Of a DNA stretch of 59,229 nt, positions 16,692 through 25,240 are shown piece by piece. The DNA is taken from the NCBI GenBank assembly GCA_919901745.1, contig CAKKPP010000014.1, forward strand, positions 47,888 through 107,116, given 5' to 3'. The translations under genes were made by a program, and so were the position numbers. Position 1 is the stretch's first letter. Each line of letters opens with the position of its first letter. Below the pieces are notes generated by a model. It was given only the letters and a program-made list of their open reading frames with translations. It searched no databases and had not been told where the DNA came from. The DNA is from Chloroflexota bacterium. Lineage in GTDB: Bacteria; Chloroflexota; Limnocylindria; Limnocylindrales; CSP1-4.

Positions 16692-17251
16692 CACTGGCGT
16701 CCCTGCACGATGCTGAACGAGCCGCGGACGACGACGGTCCACGTGCCGTTCTGGGTGAGGAATGGATAGGCGAACAGGGTGCGGAACGGGACGGACGTCT
16801 GGACCGTGGCCGATCCGATGGGGTAGGTCGAAGTCGCGCCCGGTGCGGTTGTGCTGAGGGTGAACGACGGGACGGTGACATTCGGGGCAGAACACTGCTC
16901 GACATCGCCCGGCGATGGCGAGGCGCTCGGCGTGAAGCCCGGCACGGTCCTGGCCTGGAGGCAGACCGTCCGTCGTGCGAGCGTCAGGGCACTCGCGCTG
17001 GTGGTCGCCTGGCTTGCGGCGGCCTCGGCCGCGTCGCGGGTGGCCGATTCGAGGGTCATCCACACGTTGAACACGCGGGCGAAGTCGATCGAGAGTCCGA
17101 GGAACGCGAGCATGACCGGCAGGATCAACGCGAACTCGGTGACGGACTGCCCTCGTGAGCGGCGACCACCACGAACCGCCCGGCGGGGGGCGACGGCGGC
17201 ACGGGGTGCGGGTAGTACGTGAGTCGGTGTCGTATGGGGGTCGACAGGCAT
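16691..17251 (-). CDS. TadE-like pseudopilin, first gene of the tad unit
   Basis: 186 aa. After a 35-residue basic N-terminus comes SRGQSVTEFALILPVMLAFL, a TadE-type helix with the conserved Glu, then FNVWMTLESATRDAAEAAA. The extracellular part has two Cys and Ser/Thr/Pro-rich segments. The ATG at 17251 is supported by TAGCCT (17263-17258) 6 nt upstream. Its stop overlaps the next start. Confidence 0.8.
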   Translation of the reverse strand: MPVDPHTTPTHVLPAPRAAVAPRRAVRGGRRSRGQSVTEFALILPVMLAFLGLSIDFARVFNVWMTLESATRDAAEAAASQATTSASALTLARRTVCLQARTVPGFTPSASPSPGDVEQCSAPNVTVPSFTLSTTAPGATSTYPIGSATVQTSVPFRTLFAYPFLTQNGTWTVVVRGSFSIVQGRQ

Positions 17252-17257
17252 ACGCGC

Positions 17258-17263
17258 AGGCTA
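17258..17263 (-). promoter_or_regulatory. -10 element TAGCCT of the tad unit
   Basis: TAGCCT ends 6 nt before the ATG at 17251; no SD is visible. Confidence 0.5.
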
Positions 17264-17342
17264 TGGTCCGGCGCGTCCGTTTGGAGGAACCCAGAAGTCA
17301 CCCCCGGGGATTGGTACCCTCGTGTGACGGCGTACGAGCACC

Positions 17343-17374
17343 GGGGCGTGCCGGCGCCGGGGCGTGCCGGCGCC
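17343..17374. repeat. 16-bp tandem duplication
   Basis: GGGGCGTGCCGGCGCC occurs twice head to tail, in the gap just after the LLM oxidoreductase stop (minus strand). Confidence 0.85.
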
Positions 17375-17386
17375 GGGGGCCGCCCG

Positions 17387-18265
17387 TCAGACGAGCGGCA
17401 GGACCTCCTCCGCGAGGCGCCGGCAGGCACGGACGAACGCCTCCGGGTCGCGGCCCTGCGGGTGGAACGCGAGGTGGGCGAGACCGATGTCGGCAAAGGC
17501 GCGGATGTCGGCCGCCGCCCCCGCCACGCCGCGGCGGAGGGCATACCCGGGCCCGTCGTCCTCATCGAGTCGGACGTTCACCCGCGCGGACAGGGCGGGT
17601 ATCGGCCGCCCGGCGGCTGCCGATGCCGCACGGATCAGGGGCATCCGCTCGGCGAACGCGGCCGGCGACGCCTGGCTGGCGTGATAGCCGTCGCCAAGTC
17701 CGCCGGCGCGGCGAAGGGCGGGCGCGGAGCGGCCTCCGACGAGGATGGGGAGGCGTTCCCGCTGGTCGGGCAGGGGATCGAAGGCGAAGTCGTCGAGGGC
17801 GTGGAAGCGGCCCTCGAACGGTTCCCGCGAACCGGACCAGAGGTGACGCCAGAGGGCGATCGTCTCGTCGAGGTAGGCACCGCGAACGGGGAACCGGTCG
17901 GCCATCCCGAGGTTGCCAAACTCGTGGCGATCCCAGCCGACACCGACGCCCGCGATCAGCCGACCGCCCGACAGGGCATCGATCGTTGCCAGCTCCTTGG
18001 CCACGACCACCGCGTTCCGCTGCGGGACCACGATGACGCTGGTGCCGAGCCGGAGCGAGGCGTCGCGGCCGGCCACGTACGCCAGGGTTGCGATGGCGTC
18101 GAAATTCCGAGCGTAGTCGGCCTCTGCGTCACCCGTGCCGACGAGGACGTGGTCCGTGGTCCACACGGTCGACCAGCCAAGATCGACTGCCGTCTCGACT
18201 GCGGCATCGATCATTTCGCGGGACGCTCGCGCGGTGAAGTTGGGCAGGCACAGACCGTAGTCCAT
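17387..18265 (-). CDS. LLM-class (F420-dependent type) oxidoreductase
   Basis: 292 aa from the ATG at 18265, supported by TACGAT 8 nt upstream. A TIM-barrel luciferase-like flavin/F420 enzyme: MDYGLCLPNF start, VWTTDHVL, LRLGTSVIVVPQRN, LSGGRLIAGVGVGWDRHEF, then LPILVGGRSAPALRRAGGL. The GVG-W-x-EF region is typical of the F420-dependent group. The substrate is unknown. It is divergent from the MFS transporter with a 55-nt gap. Confidence 0.85.
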   Translation of the reverse strand: MDYGLCLPNFTARASREMIDAAVETAVDLGWSTVWTTDHVLVGTGDAEADYARNFDAIATLAYVAGRDASLRLGTSVIVVPQRNAVVVAKELATIDALSGGRLIAGVGVGWDRHEFGNLGMADRFPVRGAYLDETIALWRHLWSGSREPFEGRFHALDDFAFDPLPDQRERLPILVGGRSAPALRRAGGLGDGYHASQASPAAFAERMPLIRAASAAAGRPIPALSARVNVRLDEDDGPGYALRRGVAGAAADIRAFADIGLAHLAFHPQGRDPEAFVRACRRLAEEVLPLV

Positions 18266-18273
18266 CGCTCGGG

Positions 18274-18279
18274 ATCGTA
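18274..18279 (-). promoter_or_regulatory. -10 element TACGAT of the LLM gene
   Basis: Ends 8 nt before the ATG at 18265 on the minus strand. Confidence 0.5.
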
Positions 18280-18307
18280 CGTCCGTGGGCCATCGGCCGC
18301 TCGCGGC

Positions 18308-18313
18308 TACCAT
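18308..18313 (+). promoter_or_regulatory. -10 element TACCAT of the MFS gene
   Basis: Ends 7 nt before the ATG at 18321; divergent from the LLM promoter 29 bp away. Confidence 0.5.
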
Positions 18314-18320
18314 CGACCCC

Positions 18321-19682
18321 ATGCGACAGGCCCCGTCGGTCACGCAACCGCCCAAGCCGCCTCGACCGCCTCAACCGCCGTCACGATCGCGGGCCGCGGT
18401 CGCCTCGCTGGCGAGCCTTCGCGGTCTCCAGGCGTTCCGCCACCGCAACTTCCGGATCTACTACTCCGGACAGCTCGTGTCGCTGGTCGGGACCTGGATG
18501 CAGACGGTCGCCCAGAGCTGGCTCGTCCTCGAATTGACGGACAACCCGCTGGCGCTCGGGTTCGTGGCCGCCGCGCAATTCCTTCCGGTCGTCGTTCTTG
18601 GACTGTTCGGCGGGCTGATCGCCGACGGCCTGCCGAAACGCCAGACCCTGATCGTAGTCCAGGCGATCGCGATGCTCCTCGCCTTTGCGCTGTTCGGACT
18701 GACGGTCAGCGGCGCCGTCGAGGTCTGGCACGTTCTCGTCCTTGCCGCGCTCCTCGGCATGACCAACGCGATCGAGTTCCCGACACGCCAGTCGTTCGCC
18801 ATCGAGATGGTCGGGCGCGCCGATATCGGCAACGCCGTCGCGCTCGGCGCGGCCGCGTTCAACGGGGCGCGTGTCGTCGGCCCGGCCCTGGCGGGTCTGG
18901 CGATCGGGACCTTGGGCATCGCACCGGCGTTCCTGATCAACGGCATCTCGTATCTGGCGGTGCTGGCCGGGTTGTTCGCGTTGCGTCAACGCGAGATGGA
19001 AGCACCCCCGCGGCTCGCACGCCCGCGAACCGTGGCCGCTGTCGTCGCCAACCTGGCCGAGGGACTCGGGTTCGTCCGGCGCACCGAGATCGTCCTGCTG
19101 GCAACCATCGTGCTCGGCCTTGCCGCGACCTTCGGGATGAACTTCTCGGTGCTCGTTCCGCCGCTGGCTCGCGATGTCCTGGGGTCCGATGCGGCCGGCT
19201 TCGGATTCCTGATGGCGGCGTCGGGCGTCGGGTCGCTGGTGGCCGCGCTCGGGATCGCCTTCAGCGGCCGAACGAGTCCGATCATCATCGTCGTGGGCGC
19301 CCTGGCCATGGGGCTTGCCGAGATCGTGCTGGGCATCTCGCGCTGGTATCCGCTGTCGCTGGTGATGATGCTGCTCGCAGGTTTGGGTGGGATCGCGATG
19401 GCCGCTACCGCGAACACGACCATCCAGCTCTCGGTGCCCGACGAGCTGCGTGGCCGCGTGATGAGCGTCTACACCACGGCCTTCGCCGGATCCGTTCCGA
19501 TCGGCGGTCTCGTCATGGGCGCCATTGCGTCCTCGCTCGGCGCGGACGTGGCGATGAGCCTGGGAGGAACGGCCACGGCCGCGGTGGGCGTGGCGGGGAT
19601 CCTGTGGCTTCGCCGAATCCGCGCTCGGGCGCGGGCCGGCTCCGTCGGCCGCTCGAGCTCCGTCGGCCGCCCGAGCGCCTGA
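18321..19682 (+). CDS. MFS transporter, EntS-like (MFS_3) family
   Basis: 453 aa, about 12 hydrophobic segments. NFRIYYSGQLVSLVGTWMQ and LSVPDELRGRVMSVYTTAF are signatures of the EntS/MFS_3 exporters. The cytoplasmic loop motif GLIADGLPKRQTL sits between TM2 and TM3. The first 35 residues are Pro-rich, and the C-terminus carries two Gly-Ser-Val-Gly-Arg-Ser-type repeats. Substrate unknown; divergent pairing with the LLM oxidoreductase may reflect shared control. Confidence 0.85.
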   Translation: MRQAPSVTQPPKPPRPPQPPSRSRAAVASLASLRGLQAFRHRNFRIYYSGQLVSLVGTWMQTVAQSWLVLELTDNPLALGFVAAAQFLPVVVLGLFGGLIADGLPKRQTLIVVQAIAMLLAFALFGLTVSGAVEVWHVLVLAALLGMTNAIEFPTRQSFAIEMVGRADIGNAVALGAAAFNGARVVGPALAGLAIGTLGIAPAFLINGISYLAVLAGLFALRQREMEAPPRLARPRTVAAVVANLAEGLGFVRRTEIVLLATIVLGLAATFGMNFSVLVPPLARDVLGSDAAGFGFLMAASGVGSLVAALGIAFSGRTSPIIIVVGALAMGLAEIVLGISRWYPLSLVMMLLAGLGGIAMAATANTTIQLSVPDELRGRVMSVYTTAFAGSVPIGGLVMGAIASSLGADVAMSLGGTATAAVGVAGILWLRRIRARARAGSVGRSSSVGRPSA

Positions 19683-19684
19683 GT

Positions 19685-20332
19685 TCAGCCTCGATAGGGC
19701 GCTGCGAGGAATCCGGCGAGCGGCTCGCCGGTCGATTGACCCTCCGGAGACGGCGCCCCGTCGCCGGCGCCCAATCGGATGCGCAACGCGACATCGTCGC
19801 GACGCGGCCAGTTGGGATCGTAGATGCGGACGACGAGCTCCTCGGGACCATCGTCGTACGCATAGGCCAGGACCTGGTGGTTCATCGTCAATGCGAGCGG
19901 ATTCCACCCGGTTCGCCGGACCAGCGCGACCATTGCCGGCCGGCCGGCGTCGATCTCGGCCCGGACCCGCGGCCACTCGCGATCCACGGTGTCTCGAGCG
20001 GCGCGCGCTGCACCGGTCGCGGCCATGCGCCAGATTCGGAGCGGCAGGCGGAGCCAGTCCAGTGAGCGAACCTGACGCCGAACGATCGCGGCGAAGAGCG
20101 GTGAGCCGTTGGTCGGCGGTTCCGTATCGGGCGGGACCGGCAGGTCGCCGTCGAACCGCTCGCGGACGAACCAGCTCATTCCGCCGCACAGGCCCGACGA
20201 GGCGTCACCGATCCCGATCCAGCGCGGATCCAGCGGCCCCAGCTTGACCGTGGGTCCCGGCGGGAAACGGTTCGCGAACTGCAGGCCGCGGGTGCTCGGA
20301 ATGAAGTTCGGAACCGCGTTCGTGGCGACCAT
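19685..20332 (-). CDS. C39-like papain-fold protein (putative cysteine peptidase)
   Basis: 215 aa. [11 protein letters not shown] (C49), [11 protein letters not shown] (H152) and VRIYDPNWP (D172/N174) give the Cys-His-Asp/Asn order of papain-like C39-type folds. There is no signal peptide or leader-processing context, and I know such proteins only as uncharacterised. The ATG at 20332 is supported by TAGCAT 6 nt upstream. It is divergent from the DUF255 gene. Confidence 0.6.
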   Translation of the reverse strand: MVATNAVPNFIPSTRGLQFANRFPPGPTVKLGPLDPRWIGIGDASSGLCGGMSWFVRERFDGDLPVPPDTEPPTNGSPLFAAIVRRQVRSLDWLRLPLRIWRMAATGAARAARDTVDREWPRVRAEIDAGRPAMVALVRRTGWNPLALTMNHQVLAYAYDDGPEELVVRIYDPNWPRRDDVALRIRLGAGDGAPSPEGQSTGEPLAGFLAAPYRG

Positions 20333-20338
20333 CCGTCC

Positions 20339-20344
20339 ATGCTA
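20339..20344 (-). promoter_or_regulatory. -10 element TAGCAT of the C39-like gene
   Basis: Ends 6 nt before the ATG at 20332. Confidence 0.5.
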
Positions 20345-20371
20345 CGCCACTGGCACCTCGAGCCGGACGGG

Positions 20372-20377
20372 TACCAT
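20372..20377 (+). promoter_or_regulatory. -10 element TACCAT of the DUF255 gene
   Basis: Ends 6 nt before the ATG at 20384. Confidence 0.5.
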
Positions 20378-20383
20378 CGGCAC

Positions 20384-22474
20384 ATGCCCAACCGCCTCGC
20401 GGGCGAGACGAGCCCGTACCTGCTGCAGCACGCGCACAACCCGGTCGACTGGTTCCCGTGGGGTCCCGACGCCCTCGCGCGGGCGAAGCTCCTCGACCGC
20501 CCGATCTTCCTCTCGATCGGGTACGCCGCCTGCCACTGGTGTCACGTCATGGAGCGCGAGTCGTTCGAGAACGAGGCGACGGCCGACTTCCTGAACGGGC
20601 GTTTTGTCTCGATCAAGGTCGATCGCGAGGAGCGGCCCGACCTCGACCAGGTCTACATGGGCGCCGTCCAGGCCATGACCGGCGGCGGAGGCTGGCCGAT
20701 GACCGTGTTCCTGACGCCGGACGGTCGTCCCTTCTACGGCGGTACCTACTTCCCCGACGAGCCGCGCCATGGGATGCCTTCATTCCGGCAGGTCCTGGAG
20801 GGCGTCGATCGGGCGTTCCGCGAGCAGCGTGCGGAAGTGGAGCAGGCCGGTGCGCGACTGGTGACGGCGCTCATCGACCAGGCCCGCGTGCCCGCGGCCA
20901 CGGGACCGATTCCGGCCGGCATCCTCGACGCGGCCGTCACGCAGCTCGCCGCCCAGTTCGACGCCCCGAACGGCGGGTGGGGTCAGGCGCCCAAGTTTCC
21001 ACAGGCCATGACCATCTCCTTCCTCCTTCGCCGATACAGCGCGACCGGCGACGAGGAGGCGCTGGCGATGGCCCGGCGAAGTCTCGATCGAATGGCGGAC
21101 GGGGGCATCCGCGACCAGCTGGGCGGCGGATTCCACCGCTACTCGACCGACGCCGTGTGGCTCGCGCCGCACTTCGAGCAGATGCTCTACGACAACGGCC
21201 AGCTGGCGCGTGCGTACCTCCACGCGTGGTCCGTCACCGGCGACCTCCGCTATCGCGACGTGGCGATCTCCGTCCTCGATTACCTCCTGCGCGAGCTGCG
21301 CACGGACGACGGCGCGTTTGCCGCCAGCCAGGACGCCGACACGGAGGGCGTGGAGGGTGCCACGTTCGCATGGACCGCGGCCGAGGTCGCCGACGTCGCC
21401 GGCGCTGACGGCCCGTTGTTCGCGGCCGCATACGACGTGACCGAACAGGGAAACTGGGAGGGCCACACGATCCTGCGTCGCCTGCGCTCACCCGAAGAGC
21501 TCGGAGCGCGCTTCGAGATCGCCCCACAGGAGGTCGAGGAGCGCCTGGCTCGCGTCCGCACGCGGCTTCTCGAGGTCCGCACGGCGCGTCCACAGCCGGC
21601 CCGCGACGACAAGGTCCTCGCGTCGTGGAACGGGTTGGCCCTTGGTGCGTTCGGCGATGCGGCGCGCTACCTGCGAACGGATCCTGACCCGGCAGTGCGC
21701 GGGCGGGCGACGGTCTATCGCGACGCCGCGGTCCGCGCCGCGGCCGCCGTCCTGGGTGGCCTCTTCGATGAGGAGACGGCGCGACTCGGGCGTTCGTGGA
21801 AGGACGGCCGGGCCACCGGCAGCGGCGTCCTCGAGGATTACATCCACCTTGCCGACGGGCTCCTGGCAGTGTACGAGGCCACGTTCGACGAGCGCTGGTT
21901 CACCACCGCGCGCCGGTTGATGGACGTCGTCCTTGCGCGGTTCGCTGATCCGGCAGGTGGGTTCTTCGATACCGCCGACGATCACGAGCGACTCGTGGCG
22001 CGGCCGAAGGACATCCAGGACAACGCGTTGCCGTCGGGCGGGGCCATGGCGTCGATGGTGTTGCTCCGCCTCGCCGCGTGGACGGGCCAGGATCGCTATC
22101 GGGCCGCCGCCGCCACCGCCATTGCCCCCGTCGCGGCGCACGTCGCGCGCCACCCGACGGCCTTCGCGCAGTGGGCCAGCAGCATCGACCTGTTCCTGGC
22201 GGCGCCGCTCGAAATTGCCATCGTCGGCGATCCGAACGACTCGGCCACGATCGCGCTGCGCGACGTCGTGGACGCCCTGCCGCAGGGAAGCCATGTCGTG
22301 GCTCTCGCCGCGTATCCCGCCGCCGCGGACCCCACCACGAGCGCCATCGAGCTCCTCGCCGACCGCGTGGCGATCGACGGGAAGCCCACGGCCTACGTGT
22401 GTCGGGCGTTCGCCTGCCGCCTTCCCGTGACGGACCCCGACGCCCTCCGTTCCCAGCTGAGCGGCGACAAATGA
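20384..22474 (+). CDS. DUF255 thioredoxin-domain protein (YyaL/SPATA20 family)
   Basis: 696 aa, the usual length. The N-terminal thioredoxin-like domain holds [19 protein letters not shown] and the CxxC motif C50-HWC53-HVM. The rest is an alpha/alpha barrel resembling glycosidase folds ([47 protein letters not shown]). The biochemical role of the family is unsettled. The TACCAT position fixes the ATG at 20384 rather than the upstream ATG at 20339. It overlaps the following GNAT start by 4 nt (ATGA). Confidence 0.92.
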   Translation: MPNRLAGETSPYLLQHAHNPVDWFPWGPDALARAKLLDRPIFLSIGYAACHWCHVMERESFENEATADFLNGRFVSIKVDREERPDLDQVYMGAVQAMTGGGGWPMTVFLTPDGRPFYGGTYFPDEPRHGMPSFRQVLEGVDRAFREQRAEVEQAGARLVTALIDQARVPAATGPIPAGILDAAVTQLAAQFDAPNGGWGQAPKFPQAMTISFLLRRYSATGDEEALAMARRSLDRMADGGIRDQLGGGFHRYSTDAVWLAPHFEQMLYDNGQLARAYLHAWSVTGDLRYRDVAISVLDYLLRELRTDDGAFAASQDADTEGVEGATFAWTAAEVADVAGADGPLFAAAYDVTEQGNWEGHTILRRLRSPEELGARFEIAPQEVEERLARVRTRLLEVRTARPQPARDDKVLASWNGLALGAFGDAARYLRTDPDPAVRGRATVYRDAAVRAAAAVLGGLFDEETARLGRSWKDGRATGSGVLEDYIHLADGLLAVYEATFDERWFTTARRLMDVVLARFADPAGGFFDTADDHERLVARPKDIQDNALPSGGAMASMVLLRLAAWTGQDRYRAAAATAIAPVAAHVARHPTAFAQWASSIDLFLAAPLEIAIVGDPNDSATIALRDVVDALPQGSHVVALAAYPAAADPTTSAIELLADRVAIDGKPTAYVCRAFACRLPVTDPDALRSQLSGDK

Positions 22475-22998
22475 CGGCGTCGACCGATCCGTCGGAAGCG
22501 TCACCCGGGCCGGGGTTCGTGGTTCGAGAGGTCCGTGAGGCCGAGATGGACGCCCTGGGGGAGCTGACGATCGCCGCGTATCGCGACGCCGGTGAGACGG
22601 ACGAGGACTACTACCCCGAGTTGCGCGATGTCGCGACACGCGCGGCGCTGGTCCCGGTGCTCGTTGCCGTCGACGAGGTGACGGGGCGAATCCTCGGCGG
22701 CGTGACATATATACCGGGACCCGGGCCCTACCACGAGGGCGACTTCGGGGACGCGGCCGCGTTCCGGATGCTGGCGGTTGCCGGAGACGCGCGTGGCCGG
22801 GGCGTCGGTCGAGCGCTCGTGTCGGCGGCCATCGATCGGGCGCGGTCGGAGGGTTGCTCGGCGATCGGCATCTTCACGCGGCCGTTCATGTCGGCCGCGC
22901 ACCGGCTGTACGAGTCGCTCGGGTTTCGCCGCGATCCCGACCTCGACTGGGAGTTCGCGCCGGGCGAACGGCTGCTCGCCTACCGGCTGACCCTCTGA
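22471..22998 (+). CDS. GNAT-family N-acetyltransferase
   Basis: 175 aa. Motif A is [20 protein letters not shown] (RGxGxG-type acetyl-CoA loop), followed by [14 protein letters not shown] typical of the GNAT C-terminus. ATG at 22471 overlaps the upstream stop, so it is coupled to the DUF255 gene. The acceptor substrate is unknown. Confidence 0.85.
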   Translation: MTASTDPSEASPGPGFVVREVREAEMDALGELTIAAYRDAGETDEDYYPELRDVATRAALVPVLVAVDEVTGRILGGVTYIPGPGPYHEGDFGDAAAFRMLAVAGDARGRGVGRALVSAAIDRARSEGCSAIGIFTRPFMSAAHRLYESLGFRRDPDLDWEFAPGERLLAYRLTL

Positions 22999-23080
22999 TG
23001 AGCGGCCAGGTGCCGGATGGCTAGAGCTTGAGAACCACGATGACCGTCCCGCTGCTGGCATTCGCACCGGTGTCGGGGTC

Positions 23081-24139
23081 GTGATTGGCCGCCGGCTCGT
23101 GAGCGACCTCGACGTGCCCCGGGCGGCGGCGACCGTCGTCCTCCTCCGTCCGACATCGGCCGGCCACGAGGTCCTGTTGACGCGGCGACCTCGCACCATG
23201 GCCTTCGGCCCGGATATCCATGTCTTTCCCGGCGGCCGAGTCGATTCGGCGGACGCGGCTCCCGCCGCACACGAATCGGCCGGCATCACGGCCGCCGAGG
23301 CGGCGCAGCGGCTGGGTCTCGGGCTGGCGCCGGACGGCCAGATGACCGCCGTCGGCGCGCTCGCCCATCACGTCGCCGCCGTGCGCGAGACGCTGGAGGA
23401 AACCGGGATCGTGATCGCCGCCGCCGACCTCGTCGCGATGTCCCGATGGGTCACGCCGGGATCGATGGCCCGCCGCTTCGATGTCCGGTTCTTCGCGGCG
23501 TTCGTTCCTGCCGGGACTCGCGTGTCGGTGGTGTCGGAGGAGGTCGAAGAGGCTCGCTGGGTACGACCGGCGGACGCCCTCGAAGCGGCCGCGGCCGGTC
23601 AGATCTCGCTCTGGCAGCCGACATTCGTGACGCTGCAGCAGCTGGTGGAGCTGCGCGACGAAGCGGACCTGCGGGCCGCGTTCCTGCCCGGGTCGGTCTC
23701 GGGCGGCCCCACCTTTCGGCGCGTGAGCGCGGACGTCGTCGAGGTGGAGGCCTCGTGGGCTGCGGGGATCCCCGGGCGCCGAGCCAGAGGCTGGTTGATC
23801 GGGCGACAGGAGGTCGTCGTGGTCGATCCCGCCGATCCAACCCACACGACGATCGAGCAGGTCCACGCCGAGGTGGCCCGGTCGGGCGGTCGCCTCGCCG
23901 GCGTCGTCGTGACCGACCTGGAGCCGTTACATCACGCCGGCGTCGAGATGTTCGCGCACGGCCTCGGCTTGCCGGTCGGGGGCCCGCCCGACGCCGCGGT
24001 GCGGGCTCCCTATGCGCTGACCGGCCTGACTCACGGCGAGGAACTTCGATTCGGCGACGTGGCGGTGTCGGTGGACATCGCACCCGACGGCCGCCGCCTG
24101 AGCCTCGAACTCCCCGACGGCCGACGCCTCGGGGGCTGA
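23081..24139 (+). CDS. Nudix hydrolase (NUDT19/RP2-like) fused to a degenerate MBL-like domain
   Basis: 352 aa from the GTG at 23081 (GTG at 23099 is equally possible). Residues 8-215 are a Nudix domain of the RP2/NUDT19 type: VFPGGRVDSAD, then an insertion of about 50 residues, then VRETLEETGI (R102, E103, E106, E107). That family hydrolyses CoA diphosphate bonds. Residues 235-350 look like a metallo-beta-lactamase fold (VVVVDPADPTHTTIEQVHAEVA), but the HxHxDH site is replaced by TDLEPLHHAG, keeping one His. The second domain is probably non-catalytic. It follows the GNAT gene by 82 nt on the same strand. Confidence 0.7.
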   Translation: MIGRRLVSDLDVPRAAATVVLLRPTSAGHEVLLTRRPRTMAFGPDIHVFPGGRVDSADAAPAAHESAGITAAEAAQRLGLGLAPDGQMTAVGALAHHVAAVRETLEETGIVIAAADLVAMSRWVTPGSMARRFDVRFFAAFVPAGTRVSVVSEEVEEARWVRPADALEAAAAGQISLWQPTFVTLQQLVELRDEADLRAAFLPGSVSGGPTFRRVSADVVEVEASWAAGIPGRRARGWLIGRQEVVVVDPADPTHTTIEQVHAEVARSGGRLAGVVVTDLEPLHHAGVEMFAHGLGLPVGGPPDAAVRAPYALTGLTHGEELRFGDVAVSVDIAPDGRRLSLELPDGRRLGG

Positions 24140-24152
24140 GCCACGCTCAATG

Positions 24153-24181
24153 GGTCGCCCCGACGGTCAGGGTCGGCGACC
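24153..24181. terminator. Hairpin between convergent genes
   Basis: GGTCGCC (24153-24159) pairs with GGCGACC (24175-24181), a 7-bp stem with a 15-nt loop that overlaps the stop of the minus-strand gene. Confidence 0.4.
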
Positions 24182-24568
24182 GTGGCCCCGGTCCCGCCAG
24201 GACCGCATGGCATCGAACCACGCACGATTGAGGAAGACGGCGAGGAAGACGACGCCATAGAGGACGGCGAACACGAGCGGGATCTCGCTCATCCCGCTGC
24301 CGAGTGCGGCCGTCCCATACAGGAACACCACAACGGCCACGATGTTGCTGGCGCCGATCCACCAGCGCCCGGTCCGGACTGCGACGCCGATCACAACGAG
24401 CATCGTGTCGAGCACGACCGAGCCCAGGATGATCGGGCCGGGGGCCGCCTGGCCGCCGATGGAGATCCCTCCACCAAGCGTGCCGACGAGGTTCGCCAGA
24501 CTACCCACGATCAGGATCGCCGTCGCCAACTCCACGGCGGCCGGTCGATGCGGAGCCGGACGGCGCAC
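24167..24568 (-). CDS. Membrane protein, about four TM segments
   Basis: 133 aa from GTG. Hydrophobic stretches lie at about residues 14-33, 46-64, 70-90 and 98-116, and the C-terminus is basic (RSWRDRGHGRR). It follows the tatA-like gene by 59 nt on the same strand. No family recognised. Confidence 0.65.
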   Translation of the reverse strand: MRRPAPHRPAAVELATAILIVGSLANLVGTLGGGISIGGQAAPGPIILGSVVLDTMLVVIGVAVRTGRWWIGASNIVAVVVFLYGTAALGSGMSEIPLVFAVLYGVVFLAVFLNRAWFDAMRSWRDRGHGRRP

Positions 24569-24627
24569 CGACCGCAGGTCCGCGGATCGGGTCCCCGGGT
24601 CGAGCCCGTCCAGCGGCGGGCGGTCGT

Positions 24628-24804
24628 TCAGCTGGGCGGTCCCGCGTCCGGCCCGTCGCCGTCGGTGCGCTTGCCGCCCAGTTCGTCCTTGAGGTTCCGG
24701 GTCCCTCGTCCGAGCATCGAGCCGATCTCGGGCAGGGTCCTGGGTCCGCGGAGCAGCACCGCGATGACAAGGATGACGATCAGGATGACGACAAGGTCTG
24801 GCAT
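24628..24804 (-). CDS. tatA: TatA-family twin-arginine translocase subunit
   Basis: 58 aa. A short N-terminal TM helix (VVILIVILVIAVLL) is followed by the hinge and amphipathic helix RGPRTLPEIGSMLGRGTRNL, which matches the TatA pattern of G-P-x-x-L-P-x-[LI]-G. The C-terminal tail is short and acidic/Gly-rich. ATG at 24804 is supported by TACCAT 7 nt upstream. TatC is not in the window, so it may be a stand-alone TatA serving a TatC elsewhere. Confidence 0.8.
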   Translation of the reverse strand: MPDLVVILIVILVIAVLLRGPRTLPEIGSMLGRGTRNLKDELGGKRTDGDGPDAGPPS

Positions 24805-24811
24805 GGCTCCG

Positions 24812-24817
24812 ATGGTA
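24812..24817 (-). promoter_or_regulatory. -10 element TACCAT of tatA
   Basis: Ends 7 nt before the ATG at 24804. Confidence 0.5.
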
Positions 24818-24823
24818 CTCCGC

Positions 24824-25222
24824 TCACGGAGGCCGCATCGCGACCGGGATCACCAACCTGAGTGAGGTGTGCGTCGCGGAAAAGGCGACCACCTTGTTGT
24901 CGACCAGGTCGGCCGCCCGTGCCGCGGCCATCACCTCCGTGTCGCGGAGGGTTGCGGCCGGGCCCTTGCGTGACACGACCCAGATCGCCCCATTCGGTCG
25001 GATGCTCGCGCGCAGGCCGGCCAGCGCCGCGAGATCGGCGGGCGCGTCGGCGCCGAGGAAGATCAGGTCGGTGTCGGGGAGGGGCGGTCCCAGGGTCACA
25101 TCCAGTGTTCGCTCGCCGACCTCGCCGGCAAATGTGGGATCGTCGATGCCGACGATGGCAACCCGGACGCCGGGGCGCACGCCCAGCTTGTCGAGGCGAG
25201 GTGCCGTGTAGACCCGCTCCAT
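24824..25222 (-). CDS. DUF3052 family protein
   Basis: 132 aa. KLGVRPGVRVAIVGIDDP, LIFLGADAPADLA, IRPNGAIWVVSRKG and LVDNKVVAFSATHTSLRLV fit DUF3052, a small alpha/beta protein common in actinobacteria and relatives, of unknown role. The stop lies 19 nt before the tatA start, but tatA has its own -10. It is divergent from acuC with an 18-nt gap; no TANNNT or SD was seen at its own start. Confidence 0.75.
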   Translation of the reverse strand: MERVYTAPRLDKLGVRPGVRVAIVGIDDPTFAGEVGERTLDVTLGPPLPDTDLIFLGADAPADLAALAGLRASIRPNGAIWVVSRKGPAATLRDTEVMAAARAADLVDNKVVAFSATHTSLRLVIPVAMRPP

Positions 25223-25228
25223 CGCGGG

Positions 25229-25234
25229 TATCGT
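25229..25234 (+). promoter_or_regulatory. -10 element TATCGT of acuC-GNAT
   Basis: Ends 6 nt before the GTG at 25241. Confidence 0.5.
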
Positions 25235-25240
25235 GCCACG

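Noticed and set aside
14707..16905. Longer 732-codon version of the TadG-like gene
   Set aside because: The upstream part is in the TadE gene's DNA and lacks protein-like content; ATG at 16173 with the TGATG overlap and TadG helix is the better start.
18381..20189. 602-codon minus-strand frame
   Set aside because: Covers the MFS gene antisense and part of the C39-like gene; no recognisable motif, low-complexity composition.
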